A DNA stretch of 29,284 nt. It comes from Hysterium pulicare CBS 123377. Taxonomy: Eukaryota > Ascomycota > Dothideomycetes > Hysteriales > Hysteriaceae. This document shows, one piece after another, positions 1 to 9,895 of this stretch (positions are counted from its first letter, which is position 1; each line of letters begins with the position of its first letter). The position numbers and the translations under genes were made by a program. The notes under the pieces were generated by a model. That model was not told the DNA's origin, did not search any database, and saw nothing but the letters and a program-made list of their open reading frames with translations. The DNA is taken from positions 1 to 29,284 of the forward strand of contig AJFK01000275.1 in NCBI GenBank assembly GCA_000467715.1, in the 5' to 3' direction.

Positions 1-540
1 GGGTGACGATTTATGTAGTTTCCGGTGCGAGCACCAGAAGCAAGGACCATGTGAATGAGACCTTGAGCAAGTAAGTCGGGGTGAAGCTCTTAAGATCGAC
101 GCTCGGGAGAGAAGATCTCGGATATCCCGTTGATGGGGAGTTTCCGCGGACTGCGTTCGGGAATGTCGATGCTCGGGGCGTGACAAGCCCAATTCCAAGC
201 CAGGCTTGAACAGGAGCTGAGAAGTCGTTTCGAGTATGCCGTCGCTCGGAGGCGAGACAAGACCCAACACCAAGCCGTGCTTGAGGAGAATCTCGGAAGT
301 CGATGACTGCCTTCGGGAACGCCGGCGCTCGGAGGTGAGGCAAACCCAATATCAAGCCATGCTTGAAGAACCTTCAGGAATGTCAACGCTCATAGACGAA
401 ACAAACCCAACACCAAGCTAAGCTTGAAAAAGATTCAAAAAGTCAAAGACTGCCTTCGGGAATGTTAAAGCTCGATGGCGAAAACAAACCCAATACCAAG
501 CCATGCTTGAACAAGATTCGAAAAGCGAAAGACCCTCAGT
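1..540 (+). repeat. Imperfect tandem repeat, about 61-83 bp units, coiled-coil-like reading
   Basis: Five clear unit starts are seen near 184, 258, 341, 402 and 485, each beginning with a variant of CAAACCCAAYACCAAGCC and followed by a block like GACTGCCTTCGGGAATG and a GCTCGG stretch. A partial unit precedes them from about 140. Spacings are 74, 83, 61 and 83 bp. Read on the plus strand in shifting frames, each unit gives a peptide of the form QTQ(H/Y)QAxLE, which resembles a coiled coil, but stops and frame changes separate the units. It may be the decayed 3' part of another coiled-coil family gene that starts left of the window, or simply a minisatellite. The minus strand also stays open but gives a low-complexity, hydrophobic translation. 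Confidence 0.7.
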
Positions 541-589
541 CCAAAAGTCCGAAAGAGTTCGAGTGAGCTTTATACAATCCACCGAAGTG

Positions 590-930
590 TCATGTATTAC
601 ACGATAGAGAGTGCTCACCGACGGGTCTCCGCGTGTATGTCAACAAGACGAGTGATAGCCGAAGCTTGAAACTCTTGATGTCAGGTTGAGCAAAAGCTCG
701 GGGTGTGAACTTCATGCCACCCAAAGGCACCCCGTGAGTCGGCGCTCGTATAGAAGGTATCACATGAAGTTTCCCACAGAGGTGAGCAAGGCCAATGGGC
801 GACCGAGAGTGGGTGCTGTTACCAACAAACACCAAGTCAAATGGACTGGGTCCAGATGAATGAAGCTCGGGGTGGTGGTTGTTGGGGAGGGAAGAAGGAA
901 TTGGAGGGGAGGAAGAGCTTTTAAGCACGC
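590..930 (-). promoter_or_regulatory. Leader-like CT-rich stretch (minus strand)
   Basis: On the minus strand a TTAAAA motif (918-925) is followed by a pyrimidine-rich leader. The plus-strand form (about 860-915, GGTGGTGG then GGAGGGAAGAAGGA) closely resembles the leader of element 6 at 20245-20300. It may be the promoter end of another copy of the structured element pointing left, but I find no GCGGG or CCCGCT hairpin here, so this is weak. An open frame runs through it without an ATG start. Confidence 0.3.
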
Positions 931-1425
931 TTAGATCATTCCAAGATAGGTAAAGCGCTAGCCGGATCTGTCTGTCGTAAACATCGTAAGATCGAATGTT
1001 CAGGAACGCATCGTCCGTGCCCGCTAGGCAACCAATCAGATTGCTTTATTTTCGACGTTTATCGTGGATATTCATTGAGTTAGCATGATAGTGCACGTAC
1101 TACTCCCGATCTGTCAAGAACGATGGTAAAATATCCGAAAGCAATCAAGTGTCTCGCTTGAATTGGAGGGTTGGGACCAATAACTAAGAAAGGGTATTTT
1201 TGGTTTCATTCACTGTTTGACCCTGGTACGTGCGTCACTGACGTATAGTTATGCTGAGTGAGTGATTTTTTCAGCATTCGAATCTCTAAAAAATTTCTAA
1301 ACCTCACCAATACCTCGACGACAATCCACAACCTGCGCCCGTACAATTGTACCAGATACAGCAAATTCATTTTTCTTAACAGTACACCATCGTGGATTGT
1401 CTTTTATTCAAGTTTCTTTCATAAT
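931..1425 (+). promoter_or_regulatory. Upstream region of gene A
   Basis: No gene is seen here. A CRE-like TGACGTA lies at about 1239-1245, roughly 185 bp before the chosen ATG of gene A. A longer open frame begins at a GTG at 1258 but has no ATG before 1426, so 1258-1425 is treated as 5' leader. Confidence 0.35.
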
Positions 1426-2202
1426 ATGCCACCCCGACTTCGACACACCCTTCGTCCAAAATCCCCAATTCAAGAGATGCCGAGAATGGACCCTGCCTCC
1501 GCATCGGATGCCTCCCTTACTGAGAAGCTCAACACTGTGAAGAAGAAACATGAGATCTTGAAAGAAGACTTCGAGGCTCTGAAGACAATGTACCAAGTCC
1601 AAGCCGCAGAGTTGAACAAATTCCAGACTAGAACGAGTCGCGCCGCAGAGTACGCTCCATCGCCTCCGATTCCCCATCCTATTCTCTCACCCCTTTCATC
1701 TTTTTCGTCCCACAAACGCCACATACTAACATACTCATTCCCTTCCAGACGAACCGCCCCTCCAACCCTCCCCTCCAAACTCCTCAAACGCCGCGTCGTC
1801 TGCATCCCCTGCTACCGCTTCGACCGCCACAAAACTTGCGATGCCTGCAGTCCGTGCAAGAACTGCAAGAAACGTAACCAAACTTGTCGCTACGGAAGGT
1901 GCAACCGCTTTCAGAAGGAGGAGTGTAAGAATCCGAAGTGTACGCTTGTGCATGAGGGAGATGGGTTTGAGGAGAAGGAGGTGGTTAAGATTACCCATGT
2001 GAGGAAGGTCGTGCATGGGGTGAAGAAGGTTAGGACGAGTAGGTTGGTGTGGCGTGCGAGAAAAGCGGTGAAGAAAGAGGGAGGAGGTGGAGGTATGGAG
2101 GCTGGAGAAGAGGGTGCTAGTTGTACTGAGGATGGCGAGGCGGCTGATGGAGTTGAGGTGTCGGGGAATGGCATGGCTGCGGAACACGAGACTGAAAGCT
2201 AG
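1426..2202 (+). CDS. Gene A: coiled-coil protein with C-terminal Zn2Cys6-like plus CCCH-like domain
   Basis: Two exons, 1426-1649 and 1749-2202, give 225 aa. The 99-nt intron (GTACGC donor, perfect CTAAC branch site, TTCCAG acceptor) is a multiple of three and has no stop, so an unspliced reading also stays open. Residues about 28-70 form a lysine/glutamate-rich coiled coil. KLLKRR precedes the cysteine domain, whose ligands are C93, C96, C105, C108, C111, C114, C121, C126, C134, C139 and H143. The first part fits the Gal4-type binuclear cluster (C-x2-C-x8-C-x5-C-x2-C-x6-C, with an additional C108); the last part is C-x7-C-x4-C-x3-H. The tail is basic, then glycine- and acid-rich. The ATG at 1426 is the first usable start. 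Probable role: nuclear DNA- or RNA-binding protein, by inference from domains only. Confidence 0.85.
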   Translation: MPPRLRHTLRPKSPIQEMPRMDPASASDASLTEKLNTVKKKHEILKEDFEALKTMYQVQAAELNKFQTRTSRAAEYAPSPPIPHPILSPLSSFSSHKRHILTYSFPSRRTAPPTLPSKLLKRRVVCIPCYRFDRHKTCDACSPCKNCKKRNQTCRYGRCNRFQKEECKNPKCTLVHEGDGFEEKEVVKITHVRKVVHGVKKVRTSRLVWRARKAVKKEGGGGGMEAGEEGASCTEDGEAADGVEVSGNGMAAEHETES

Positions 2203-2439
2203 CACTTTGGCAGCTCAGGGTGTATGGGAACATACTGCTACCATGACTGCGGCATTGTGGTATTCTGGCTGAAGACTCCGGTTTAGGAGAATCCCAGTTT
2301 GTGCACTCACGATAAGCCATGTCCAGAGGCGCCACCTTTCACTCGCACTAATTAACATGTACTATCATCTAGATTCTAGACATCTCGGATACGCCAACCA
2401 AATCAGCGGAAACCCAGTTGTGTGTTCTTTGATTCCAAT

Positions 2440-3335
2440 TTAATCCAATTGATGCTCAATAAAATCTGCCGGAAGTTCAACGCCCGTGCTTGTTGCAGTG
2501 CTTGGTGTAGCACTTACCGCAGCGTTCGTAGTACCTGTTGCAGCGCCTGTCACATCACCTTCGGTGAGCATCTGGAACAATGATCGTGGGACTATGTTAG
2601 TCAGGACGACATTTTGGATGCTCACCGTTGAAAAAGACAGGAAAAATGGACAAGGAGGCTAATTGAAAATACTAAATCAATTGTCAGCGCAGAATAATCC
2701 CATCGACTGTAGCTGGATGTACACTTCCAAGCAAATCCCAACCGATTCGAATGGATACCTCCAATACAACGGCACTCGAAAACTTTTGAAGATTGGCCGG
2801 AACAAGGCGGGATACTTTGGAGCCAGTCGGCCTGGAAGGACGCATTTGAACAAAGAAGGAAGGATCGTTGATCCACAGGAAGATCGGGCTCTGCGCAGCC
2901 TGCTCTCCATCGGTCTCTGCCGTTGCCGAATCGGGCTGATGAGCAGATGTTGTGGAGACCTGCTTATTTTTGAGGTACTTGCTAAACCATCCGTGGACAT
3001 CCTCCAGCATTTCTTGGCCGTCACATAGTTTGGATTCGACTTTTTGTGTTTGACAACTACAAGAGCATCATCATAGTCAGCAACGGGTGTTTTTCTATGA
3101 AATGCTCCGAAGTGATGACATATACTGACGGATTCATTCCTGCGAAGAGCAAGTTCTCTCTTTGTCGTGAAAAGTCTTTCTCCTTCATGGAATCAGTTTT
3201 TGTACCAATTATGGAGTCGGAAATACCTAGACCTGGGATCTTATATGAGCATGATAAGAAGATCGAACATTCTACTCCCAACTTGCCCAAATGGCCTCGT
3301 ACGTCTCTAAAACTAATCTCGCGTGTCTCTCGCAT
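2440..3335 (-). other. Doubtful spliced locus K (gene or remnant, minus strand)
   Basis: Two good intron signatures lie on the minus strand. One has donor GTGAGC near 2626, branch CTGACTAAC and acceptor TTCCAG at about 2571-2573, followed by an exon with in-frame stop at 2440. The other may run from a GTATAT donor near 3123 to a TGTAG acceptor near 3057. Between them a frame (about 3055-2684) begins with a short glutamine/glutamate-rich, coiled-coil-like stretch. I cannot join these pieces into one consistent frame and no cysteine domain is visible. A plus-strand frame (2690-3028) is equally open. It could be a damaged relative of the neighbouring family or an unrelated gene. Confidence 0.25.
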
Positions 3336-3339
3336 TTAG

Positions 3340-3855
3340 CTTCCCCATATTATTGTCTCCTCTGATATCATTGTTTTGGACACCACGTCAAGAACCATAC
3401 TAACCCAAAATCTTTCGAATAATACCGATGCAACCATCGAACACTGCTCATACTGCTTCCCTCTCTACGAAGATGCTGTTATAACCTCATTCTGGTGCTG
3501 GCTCGGGGGTGACACAATTGAGGGGACTGTTAAGCCGAAGGATGAGGCTAGAGAAGAGCCCCTTAAGGCTATCTCTTCTTAGCTTTGACTTACTCGTTGG
3601 AGACTGCTCATACACATGGGGAGGGGTTCAAGTTCCCCAAGAGTCTCAGGAAAGGGTTCTTCCAAGGTATTTAATGGCGCCCACAAGTTTCCATCTAGCC
3701 ATGGGTATGATCCATGCAGCTTATATCTGTTAATAGTAGCATGATAATGAACATTACGACTCGTGGAGATTGTACTCAGTTTATTCTGAGCACTCGGTGT
3801 GGCTGTGCTGTGGCAGAGCCTAGCATCGGCGGCATATCGGCTGATTAGATAATCT
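3340..3855. other. Intergenic, nothing convincing
   Basis: Only short overlapping frames without matching introns or recognisable domains are present. I see no repeats shared with the rest of the window. Confidence 0.5.
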
Positions 3856-3859
3856 CTAG

Positions 3860-4702
3860 CGTTTTCTCGCGGCACTTTAAACTCACCTCCCGCCTCTCTC
3901 TTCTATTTCAACCTCCAACTCACACTTTCCGTCTGATATTGCTTTTATCGCTGCTCTCTTCATTATGGCCCCCCTCTCTTCTTTTAGCTCCCCTCCCTTC
4001 TTTTAGCCTTCCTCCATTCCTTTCTGCCGTCTTTACTCCTCTCACTCTTGCTATCTTCCTTCCCCACGTTGATACCGCGCGCCCAATGCCTTTTCCGGCA
4101 GCCGGTACAGCCCTACTGATACTTGGAGAGCTCTTTCCCAAGTACAACCTCAAATCTATGGTTCAAAAACTCAACGTATGCTGTCTTCTGCACCCGCTTG
4201 GGATGCGACACAACGTATGTTTGGAAAAGACTCTGACCCATAACTTGGCCTTGTCTCCCAACCTTCGCGGGTTGTGGCGAAAATTGCAATTGAGGGCTCC
4301 CGGCTCTGTCATATGGTTGGTCTTGGAGGCTAAGAGTCTGAGTACTTTCACGACTTGATCCGAGACAACACTGCCTGCGGGAGGCAGCTCGGGCTTCGTG
4401 GATCCAAGGTCCTTCTTGTGTGTGCCGCTACCGGTAGGTTTCTGGCCCCGTTTGACTTTGGTTGAATCGGAATGCGCCATCTCACAACGGTCTTGTGTAC
4501 TTCCTTGAAAGCGACTTGATCTGCGTGGTTTGGTCGTGTTCAAATGCTAGGGTGTGTGTGCCCGCTATCTCATGCACTGCCTTTGGAAATCTTGGAGGTT
4601 GAGGGCTCCCCTCCTTCCTTGATGTAGTTGATCTGATCCTGCACTTCATTGGCCTTTTTTTCGTTGACCTTTCGCCTTCATGGTGGATGTTGAGGAAGAA
4701 AC
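3860..4702 (+). repeat. Structured dispersed element, copy 1
   Basis: After a TTTAAA motif and a CT-rich leader (3870-4060) come, in order: ATACCGCG; hairpin H0 CCGG-CAG-CCGG (4095-4105); hairpin H1 CTGCCT/AGGCAG around loop GCGGG (4371-4387); GGTTGAATCGG; a CACAA/TTGTG stem; CTTGAAAGCGACTTGAT (ending 4520); GCTAGGG; hairpin H2 with arms GTGTGTG/CATGCAC around a loop starting CCCGCTATCT (4554-4577); a T7 run (4654-4660); and a TTCATGGTGGATGTTGAGG block ending at 4702. The H2 arms pair fully only if G-U pairs are allowed. It ends 428 bp from the stop codon of gene B, in convergent orientation. Confidence 0.75.
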
Positions 4703-5129
4703 TGGAACGAGATCGGTATCTCAAGGATCGTGTAGTCTTATTCCACCACGCAGATCTCGCCGAGCCACAACAAAATGGTCCTTGACATTCCCTTCCTCGA
4801 ACTATGCTTCCCCTCTAACTGCTCTTATCCGCGTATGGCTCACTAATGTATGCGATTTGACTAACTTATGAGGGGCTTATCGATAAAATCTCAAATACCC
4901 CGCGATGCAAGTTAGGGAAACAATGTTCTCCAGCCAAGGGATGGATTAATAATTGGAGGCATGTATTTTGCACAACGACACGCCGCTGTTCGAAAGAACT
5001 TAGAAGTATCTAACATACACCAAACTCTTCTTCCAGCTTGCAATCGTATCTCTTCAAGAACCCCAATCCGCCAAAACTAGTATTCTTCCTCATGACATGA
5101 TGAATTGAAGCAGCTGTAGGAAGCATGCT
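4703..5129. other. Intergenic, 3' of gene B and of element 1
   Basis: No gene, domain or shared repeat is visible. This is the tail-to-tail spacer between element 1 and gene B. Confidence 0.5.
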
Positions 5130-5873
5130 CTATCCTGAGCATCCCTGCCAAAACTCCTCTTCAATACCTGCGAATGCCTGACCTTTGTGCTGGCGTGGAG
5201 GATGGCTATTGACGCATTGTGGACAGACGCCAGCATGGTTGCAGTTGATGTTATGTGTGGGACAGATGGTGCCAGGCAGTTGGCGGGAAATTGGGTCCAG
5301 TTCGCCATCATCGGCGTTGTGGGCACTCCGAGGTGTTAGTTTATTCGACAATGGGCGTGGGAGTGATTAAGCTTACAGGTCGGCCATCTCCTTGCATATA
5401 GCGGGATCTTTCATCCGGACGGATATGTCGCTCGACATCTTCATCTCAGCGAATCCCCTGGACAGAAAATGGAGTTTGTGACTGGTTGGGGAAAGCTTCT
5501 CGAGCTGGTCGCGAAGAAGAGTAATTGTTGCTCGGTCGAACTAGGATGGATTATTCATGTTAGCGGTGTCTATTCCTCGTCTCCTAGACCTCAGGTCAAG
5601 AATGCTTACTTCGGTCCGCTTCTCCTTCAAGTCGTCCATGGTGATGAAGGTAGAGAGAATATCCCGGATCTCATCGACCTTCATCTGAAGTACCTCAATT
5701 GCATTGTCCCGAGTCTCAATCTCCACCTTGGCCTGACGCATGACCTTCGTATTCTCAAACATGCCGCCAACTAACTCATCGTGCGCAATCTTGTCGGGCT
5801 TTCGAAGAAGGAATTCGTTCCTATCGGCGAGGTCCTGGAGGGCGAATGTAATATGAGTAAACGGGATGGACAT
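5130..5873 (-). CDS. Gene B: coiled-coil protein with C-x2-H-x9-C-x2-C knuckle
   Basis: Exons 5873-5610, 5540-5377 and 5325-5130 join to 207 aa. Intron 1 (69 nt, GTAAGC...GCTAAC...TAG) is phase 0; intron 2 (51 nt, GTAAGC...ACTAAC...GAG) is phase 2. Residues 1-125 are a charged coiled coil rich in Glu, Lys and Met. The C-terminal exon holds C164, H167, C177 and C180, with exactly the spacing seen in genes D and E, plus an extra C171. The basic tail found in D and E is replaced by a short unrelated end, so the finger may be partly decayed. The promoter region faces element 2 head-to-head. Probable role: nucleic-acid- or protein-binding, by analogy with its paralogues. Confidence 0.75.
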
Positions 5874-6630
5874 GTTGGTGGGTCTTTCGTTTGGGAATGG
5901 AAAGATGAGCAGAATGAAGATTGGGTCTGAAGAATTGAAAGGATGGGTCGAAAGTGTGAGGATGGAATTTTGAAGAGGTGGAAAAGAGAAACACACATTG
6001 GTGGGGGCGAGCGGAGTTAGCCGAGTGATTTGGGTGCTCAGCATGTCCACTCCTTCTCAAAGATAGAAAGAACACCAAAGAAGTTCAGCGGGTCCTCGGA
6101 TCACTTCAGACGTATCCGCGTTTATCTGCTAGTAGTCGAGACATGAGCAATTGATGTATCTCGAATGGAACAAATAATGTCCTCAAGCAAAAGCTTCTGG
6201 CTTCAAAGCATATCTAGACCAATACGTACAAATGGTAATTTGGGGAGAAGGACACGATGTTTGGGAATGGGGATGAAGAATTCCAAGAACCCAAAAGCCA
6301 AACAGTATTTCCTTGGAGTAAAGAAGTTCACCACCATTGATTAAGAATGAAGAACTTGAGGGAAAACCAAGTGCAGTCCTCCGCCATTTGACCATCCACG
6401 TAAAACTACAATGTGCGAAAGAAGGCCGAAATCTTCAGAAAATCTTGACACATGTCTTTCCTTTTTCCACCAAAGCGTGCCCACTCTCAAGGCATTTTTC
6501 AATGCAATATACGCTGTACTTCTTGAAGACCTGACTCACGATGTCAAACTGGCAGCCTTCTCATTGGCGGGTTAGTGCTCGGACCAACAATTCACGTGCA
6601 ATATTCGGCAACTTCGCCAAGGCGCTAGTC
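5874..6630. promoter_or_regulatory. Head-to-head region between gene B and element 2
   Basis: On the minus strand a pyrimidine-rich leader precedes the gene B start (about 5874-5990). A bZIP-type TGACTCA lies at 6532-6538. No convincing coding sequence is present; the open frame 6337-6534 (+) has no supporting features. Confidence 0.4.
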
Positions 6631-6639
6631 GCTCGGGCA

Positions 6640-7550
6640 CACTTAATTCGCACCTCCATTTATCTGCAACCTTCATCACTTACACTCACCTTCCACCATC
6701 ATTTTCCTTCTTACTTAGACCCACTACCTCCTCACACCAGCCTTCGAATGTTTCAAGTAACTGATAAATCACTTTCACATCTGCTGCCTTGCTCCCATCT
6801 TCTTCAATTTCTTTACTCCTTCTCTTCTCCTGTCATTTGTATTCCCTAATACCGCGGAGTTCGGCCTTACATTGGCAACCAGTACAGTAAATCCAGAGGT
6901 TTTGTTCGTCTCCTTGTATGATCAGTAATGGTCAACTCTCTCTTAGATTCAAAAATCCACGACAGCATCGGACCTAGACCTTTCCAATCGGATTGGGGCT
7001 ATAGGTACTGCGCGGATTTAAAGTAACTTCGTGGCAAGTCCAGGCCTCACGCCTTTAACCAAGGTTGCCCCTTGCCTTGTGGAGAGCTCCCGGCTCGAGA
7101 CTCGGTGGTGCACTGGTCCCCCACCGAGTTACTGTCTTCACGCATGACCTGAGGAGTTTGCCTGCGGGAGGCATCTTAGGCTTTGTGAATCCAGACTCCT
7201 ACCTACGCATATTTCAGATATGGTGATGAAGAGGGCCCTCATGCATCTACATATGTCATGCCCCTCCAGCCGCTATGAAGATCGGTGCTGGTAGTAGTCT
7301 GGTTGAATCGGATGCCGCTACCACAACGATCTTGTGTACTCCCTTGAGAGCGACTTGATCTGAGTGTAGTAGTTACAAAGCATTCACAAGCTAGGGTGTA
7401 CCTGCCCGCTATTTCATGTACGCGCTCTGGAAATCTTGGTACTTCGGACTTGTCTTCTTTACCGCACTGGGAGTCTATGCCTGGTGTTTCCACGACCCTT
7501 TTTCGTTGACATCTCTGCATCTTTACGATGGGTGTTGAGGAAGAAGAATT
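6640..7550 (+). repeat. Structured dispersed element, copy 2
   Basis: A CT-rich leader (6640-6850) is followed by ATACCGCG, an H0 equivalent (TTGG-CAA-CCAG, near 6877), H1 with stem TGCCT/AGGCA and loop GCGGG (7159-7173), GGTTGAATCGG, a CACAA/TTGTG stem, CTTGAGAGCGACTTGATC (about 7343-7360), GCTAGGG and H2 with arms GTGTACCTG/CATGTACGC around loop CCCGCTATTT (7396-7423). A T6 run and TTGAGGAAGAAG close it at about 7550. The H2 arms differ from other copies at several positions but still pair (one mismatch, one G-U). Convergent with gene C, ending 389 bp from its stop. Confidence 0.75.
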
Positions 7551-7938
7551 AGTATCTACGTTACCGGTCTCGGCCTTCATTTTCATCCAACGCACGGGAT
7601 CCTCTGCCTGGTCAAGGAAACGCAACTTGGGAATATCAATGGTCACCCTCATTGAGATTTCTTTAGAGATCGCCAGATTCTCCATTGTGAACTCGTTTAC
7701 GATTTTTTGGGTTAAAAGATTATACTATTTAGCATTTGCAGTGATTTTCGCTTGTGCACCATCTTCCGAATTCTGCATTTCTGACACAACGTGCGATAAA
7801 GCCGGACACAACGGCATTATACGCATGGAGATATATCCTAAAGCCAACAATGTGAGCTCCTTACCTCGTTTCTCCCTATTGATCGAACGCATCATCTAAA
7901 CGCATCCCATCGCCCATACCCACAACCAGCGGAACATC
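7551..7938. other. Intergenic, 3' of gene C and of element 2
   Basis: Open frames exist on both strands but none has a start, intron or domain that I can support. Confidence 0.45.
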
Positions 7939-8780
7939 TTAGCGCTTTTTGTAATTCGTAGATCTGTAGAAGCACTTCAGCTCATGCTCAATGCAATGAG
8001 AACAAGGGCTTCGGAAGTCGCATTTGATATTCGATCGGAAGCAGTTGGTACATGCCGCCTCTTTGGCCGACTTGAGAGAGTCGATAGTCATAGGAACGAT
8101 TGCTCTGTAGAGAGGTCAGTTTAAGAGACAGTGAGGGGTTTTCGAGGTGTGCTTCGATCATAATTAACGACTTTGCGCCTTTTGTTGGCCGAAGAAAGAG
8201 ATGAATCAGCTCCGAGTGGGTTGGGTCTGAACGGCAAGCCAGCAAACTGCTCCTTGAGCTGCTTATAATCTTCTTGCAACTTAGTATGGCTAGCTTGCAA
8301 GTAATCCCTCTCATTTTCAGCTGCGAAGCAACGCTGACGTTCCACGTCAATAGCATCCTAATTTGATCAGCTAGGAAGTTGGGTATAGGATATGGAGTCT
8401 GAACGAGTACCTGGTGTGCCATTCGCATCCGATCCATGCTTTTGTTGATTGCAACCATTGCTGCATGATGTGCAACCAAAGCTGTATGCATCTCCGCGGA
8501 GGTTATTACTTTACGGTCTGACATTGACTCAAGCATTTTGGTGTACCAGTCTCGAGTAACGAGTGCATCCTCTTGCTGGGAACCCCTGAATTCTGCTTGT
8601 TGGACGTCGGACGCCGCCTTTCCCAATGCCTCGATGGCCCTTCCAATCCTGTACTTGGAAGCCATGAGGGTCATGACGACATTGCCAGAATGGCGTATTG
8701 TCGAAGTTCTCGAGCGTAATGTCAAGGCCTTCGACATGCAGATATAGTTCTGGAATGAGATGCTTGGGGTCGGTAGACAT
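7939..8780 (-). CDS. Gene C: coiled-coil protein with C-terminal Zn2Cys6 cluster, frame-disrupted
   Basis: From ATG 8780 a plausible N-terminus is read for about 32 residues, but coding potential then continues one base out of frame (from about 8680) as a helical region down to 8411. A 53-nt intron (8410-8358, GTACTC...TTAG, phase 0) leads to a coiled-coil exon ending in NKRRK. The last exon (8104-7939, acceptor CTACAG) is phase 2 and encodes a textbook binuclear spacing, C-x2-C-x6-C-x5-C-x2-C-x6-C, with KCD and SPC as in Gal4-type domains, then a short basic end without the CCCH extension. No phase-2 donor is visible upstream; the available GT donors (GTCGTT) are phase 0, so the cluster is out of frame. 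An alternative start is ATG 8674. Two frame problems suggest a young pseudogene, unannotated splice forms or assembly errors. Confidence 0.65.
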
Positions 8781-9040
8781 CGTGTGGTGATGAGTGTGTA
8801 GACGGGTAGTGGAAGTGTGTAATGATGACTCCGGGATGGGAAGAGAGAGAGGGATATGGTCGGCAGAAGGTAAATTCGGGCGAGAGTTCAGGGAAGCCGG
8901 CCTGACGTTGTTCCGAAGTGGTTAATACGCTCGCCGAAGTTGAGGAAACTCGGCGAACTCCGGCGTTGCTAATATCTGACTCATCAACCGCGCACAAAAA
9001 CCCCTTCTTCCAAGTTGTCCGCAAATTTTCAACCTCAACC
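8781..9040. promoter_or_regulatory. Compact head-to-head promoter of gene C and element 3
   Basis: Only about 260 bp separate the gene C start from the leader of element 3. It contains TGACTCA at 8977-8983, the same bZIP-type site found upstream of gene E and element 6, and a 6-bp inverted repeat CGCCGA/TCGGCG near 8932-8955. A shared bidirectional promoter is inferred. Confidence 0.4.
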
Positions 9041-9895
9041 TCCACACTCAACTTCCTTTCTCTCTTTTTTTTCCCAACCACAGTTCCACTTTTTTGTGGA
9101 TTCAACACAACATTTTATCCATTGATCCCCTTTATATCATCCATGTTTATCCCACCCGCTCCGTCATTCATCTTTGCTCCCTTCACATATGCACTACCCT
9201 TCCCTCTGATACCGTGTTTCTTTGCCGTCGCATTGGCAGCCGGTGCTCTCAGTACTTTCAGTACGACCTCAACTTCCTCCGATTCAGAACTTCACAACAG
9301 AATGCTACCTGGACCACTCCACTGTTTCTCATTGGAATGGGGCATTGGTACTGTGTGAGTTTGGAAGAGTCTCTCGCCGCACACTTGGCCCTGGGTCCCT
9401 CCCGAAAGGGTACGGACTACGCTGCAATTGAGACCTCCCGGGTCAATCATATGGCCGGCCTTGGAGCCCCTTGAGACTCTTCCTTCACGTTTGACCTGAT
9501 ACAGCCTGCATGCGGGATGCAGTTCGGGCTGCGTGAATCCGGTTTCCTTGATCGTGCGCCCTTCATCGATTATGACGGCAAAGGTTCATGCATCTAGGTG
9601 CCATGTTCTCAGCCTGCAGAAGTCGGTGATTGTGACTGCTTGGATTCTTGGTTGAATCATATGCTTTCTGATAAGCAACGGTCCTGTGTACTCCCTTGAG
9701 AGCGACTTGACTCGCGTTTGCCAGAATGGCATATACATGCTAGGGTGTGTATGCCCGCTATCTCATACACTTGCTGCTTCAAACTTGCGGGTTTCATTCC
9801 CGCATGCAGAAATTGATGTCTGCATTTCCGTCGCCTTTTTTCGTTGACAATTCAACCTTCATGGTGGATGTTGAGGAAGAAATTTGTCGGCATGG
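9040..9895 (+). repeat. Structured dispersed element, copy 3 (best preserved)
   Basis: A T/C-rich leader with TATAT near 9132 is followed by ATACCGTG, H0 (TTGG-CAG-CCGG, 9234-9244), H1 CTGCAT/ATGCAG with loop GCGGG (9506-9522), GGTTGAATC, CTTGAGAGCGACTTGA (ending 9710), GCTAGGG, and H2 arms GTGTATG/CATACAC with loop CCCGCTATCT (9747-9770). Then come H3 TGCGGG/CCCGCA with a 7-nt loop (9786-9804), H4 ATGCAGA/TCTGCAT with an 8-nt loop (9804-9825), a T6 run and TTCATGGTGGATGTTGAGG. Compared with copy 1, the H1 stem has a C-G to A-T exchange on both sides. Convergent with gene D, ending 373 bp from its stop. Confidence 0.8.

Noticed and set aside
1258-1425. N-terminal extension of gene A from a GTG at 1258
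   Set aside because: It has no ATG and its translation is Ser/Asn/Phe-rich with no link to the family; 1426 is the first ATG.
3939-4358. 139-aa leucine-rich ORF in element 1
   Set aside because: Leader-derived low complexity; not conserved in frame with the other element copies.
4651-4665. T6-7 runs after the hairpins as RNA polymerase III terminators with a GGTTGAATC box B
   Set aside because: The box B match lacks a base, no box A is evident, TATA plus CT leaders look like polymerase II, and conservation continues past the T-run.
4482-4724. Minus-strand ORF sharing PRFP...VHEIAG with one at 7239-7685
   Set aside because: The similarity follows from nucleotide identity of the element; the frame breaks in copies 3, 4 and 8.
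7239-7685. 148-aa minus-strand ORF overlapping the end of element 2
   Set aside because: Its first part shows no domain and its second part is the reverse of the element; no intron or promoter supports it.
8918-9358. Hydrophobic plus-strand ORF in element 3, resembling a signal peptide
   Set aside because: It arises from the T/C-rich leader, and the equivalent leaders of other copies give unrelated peptides.
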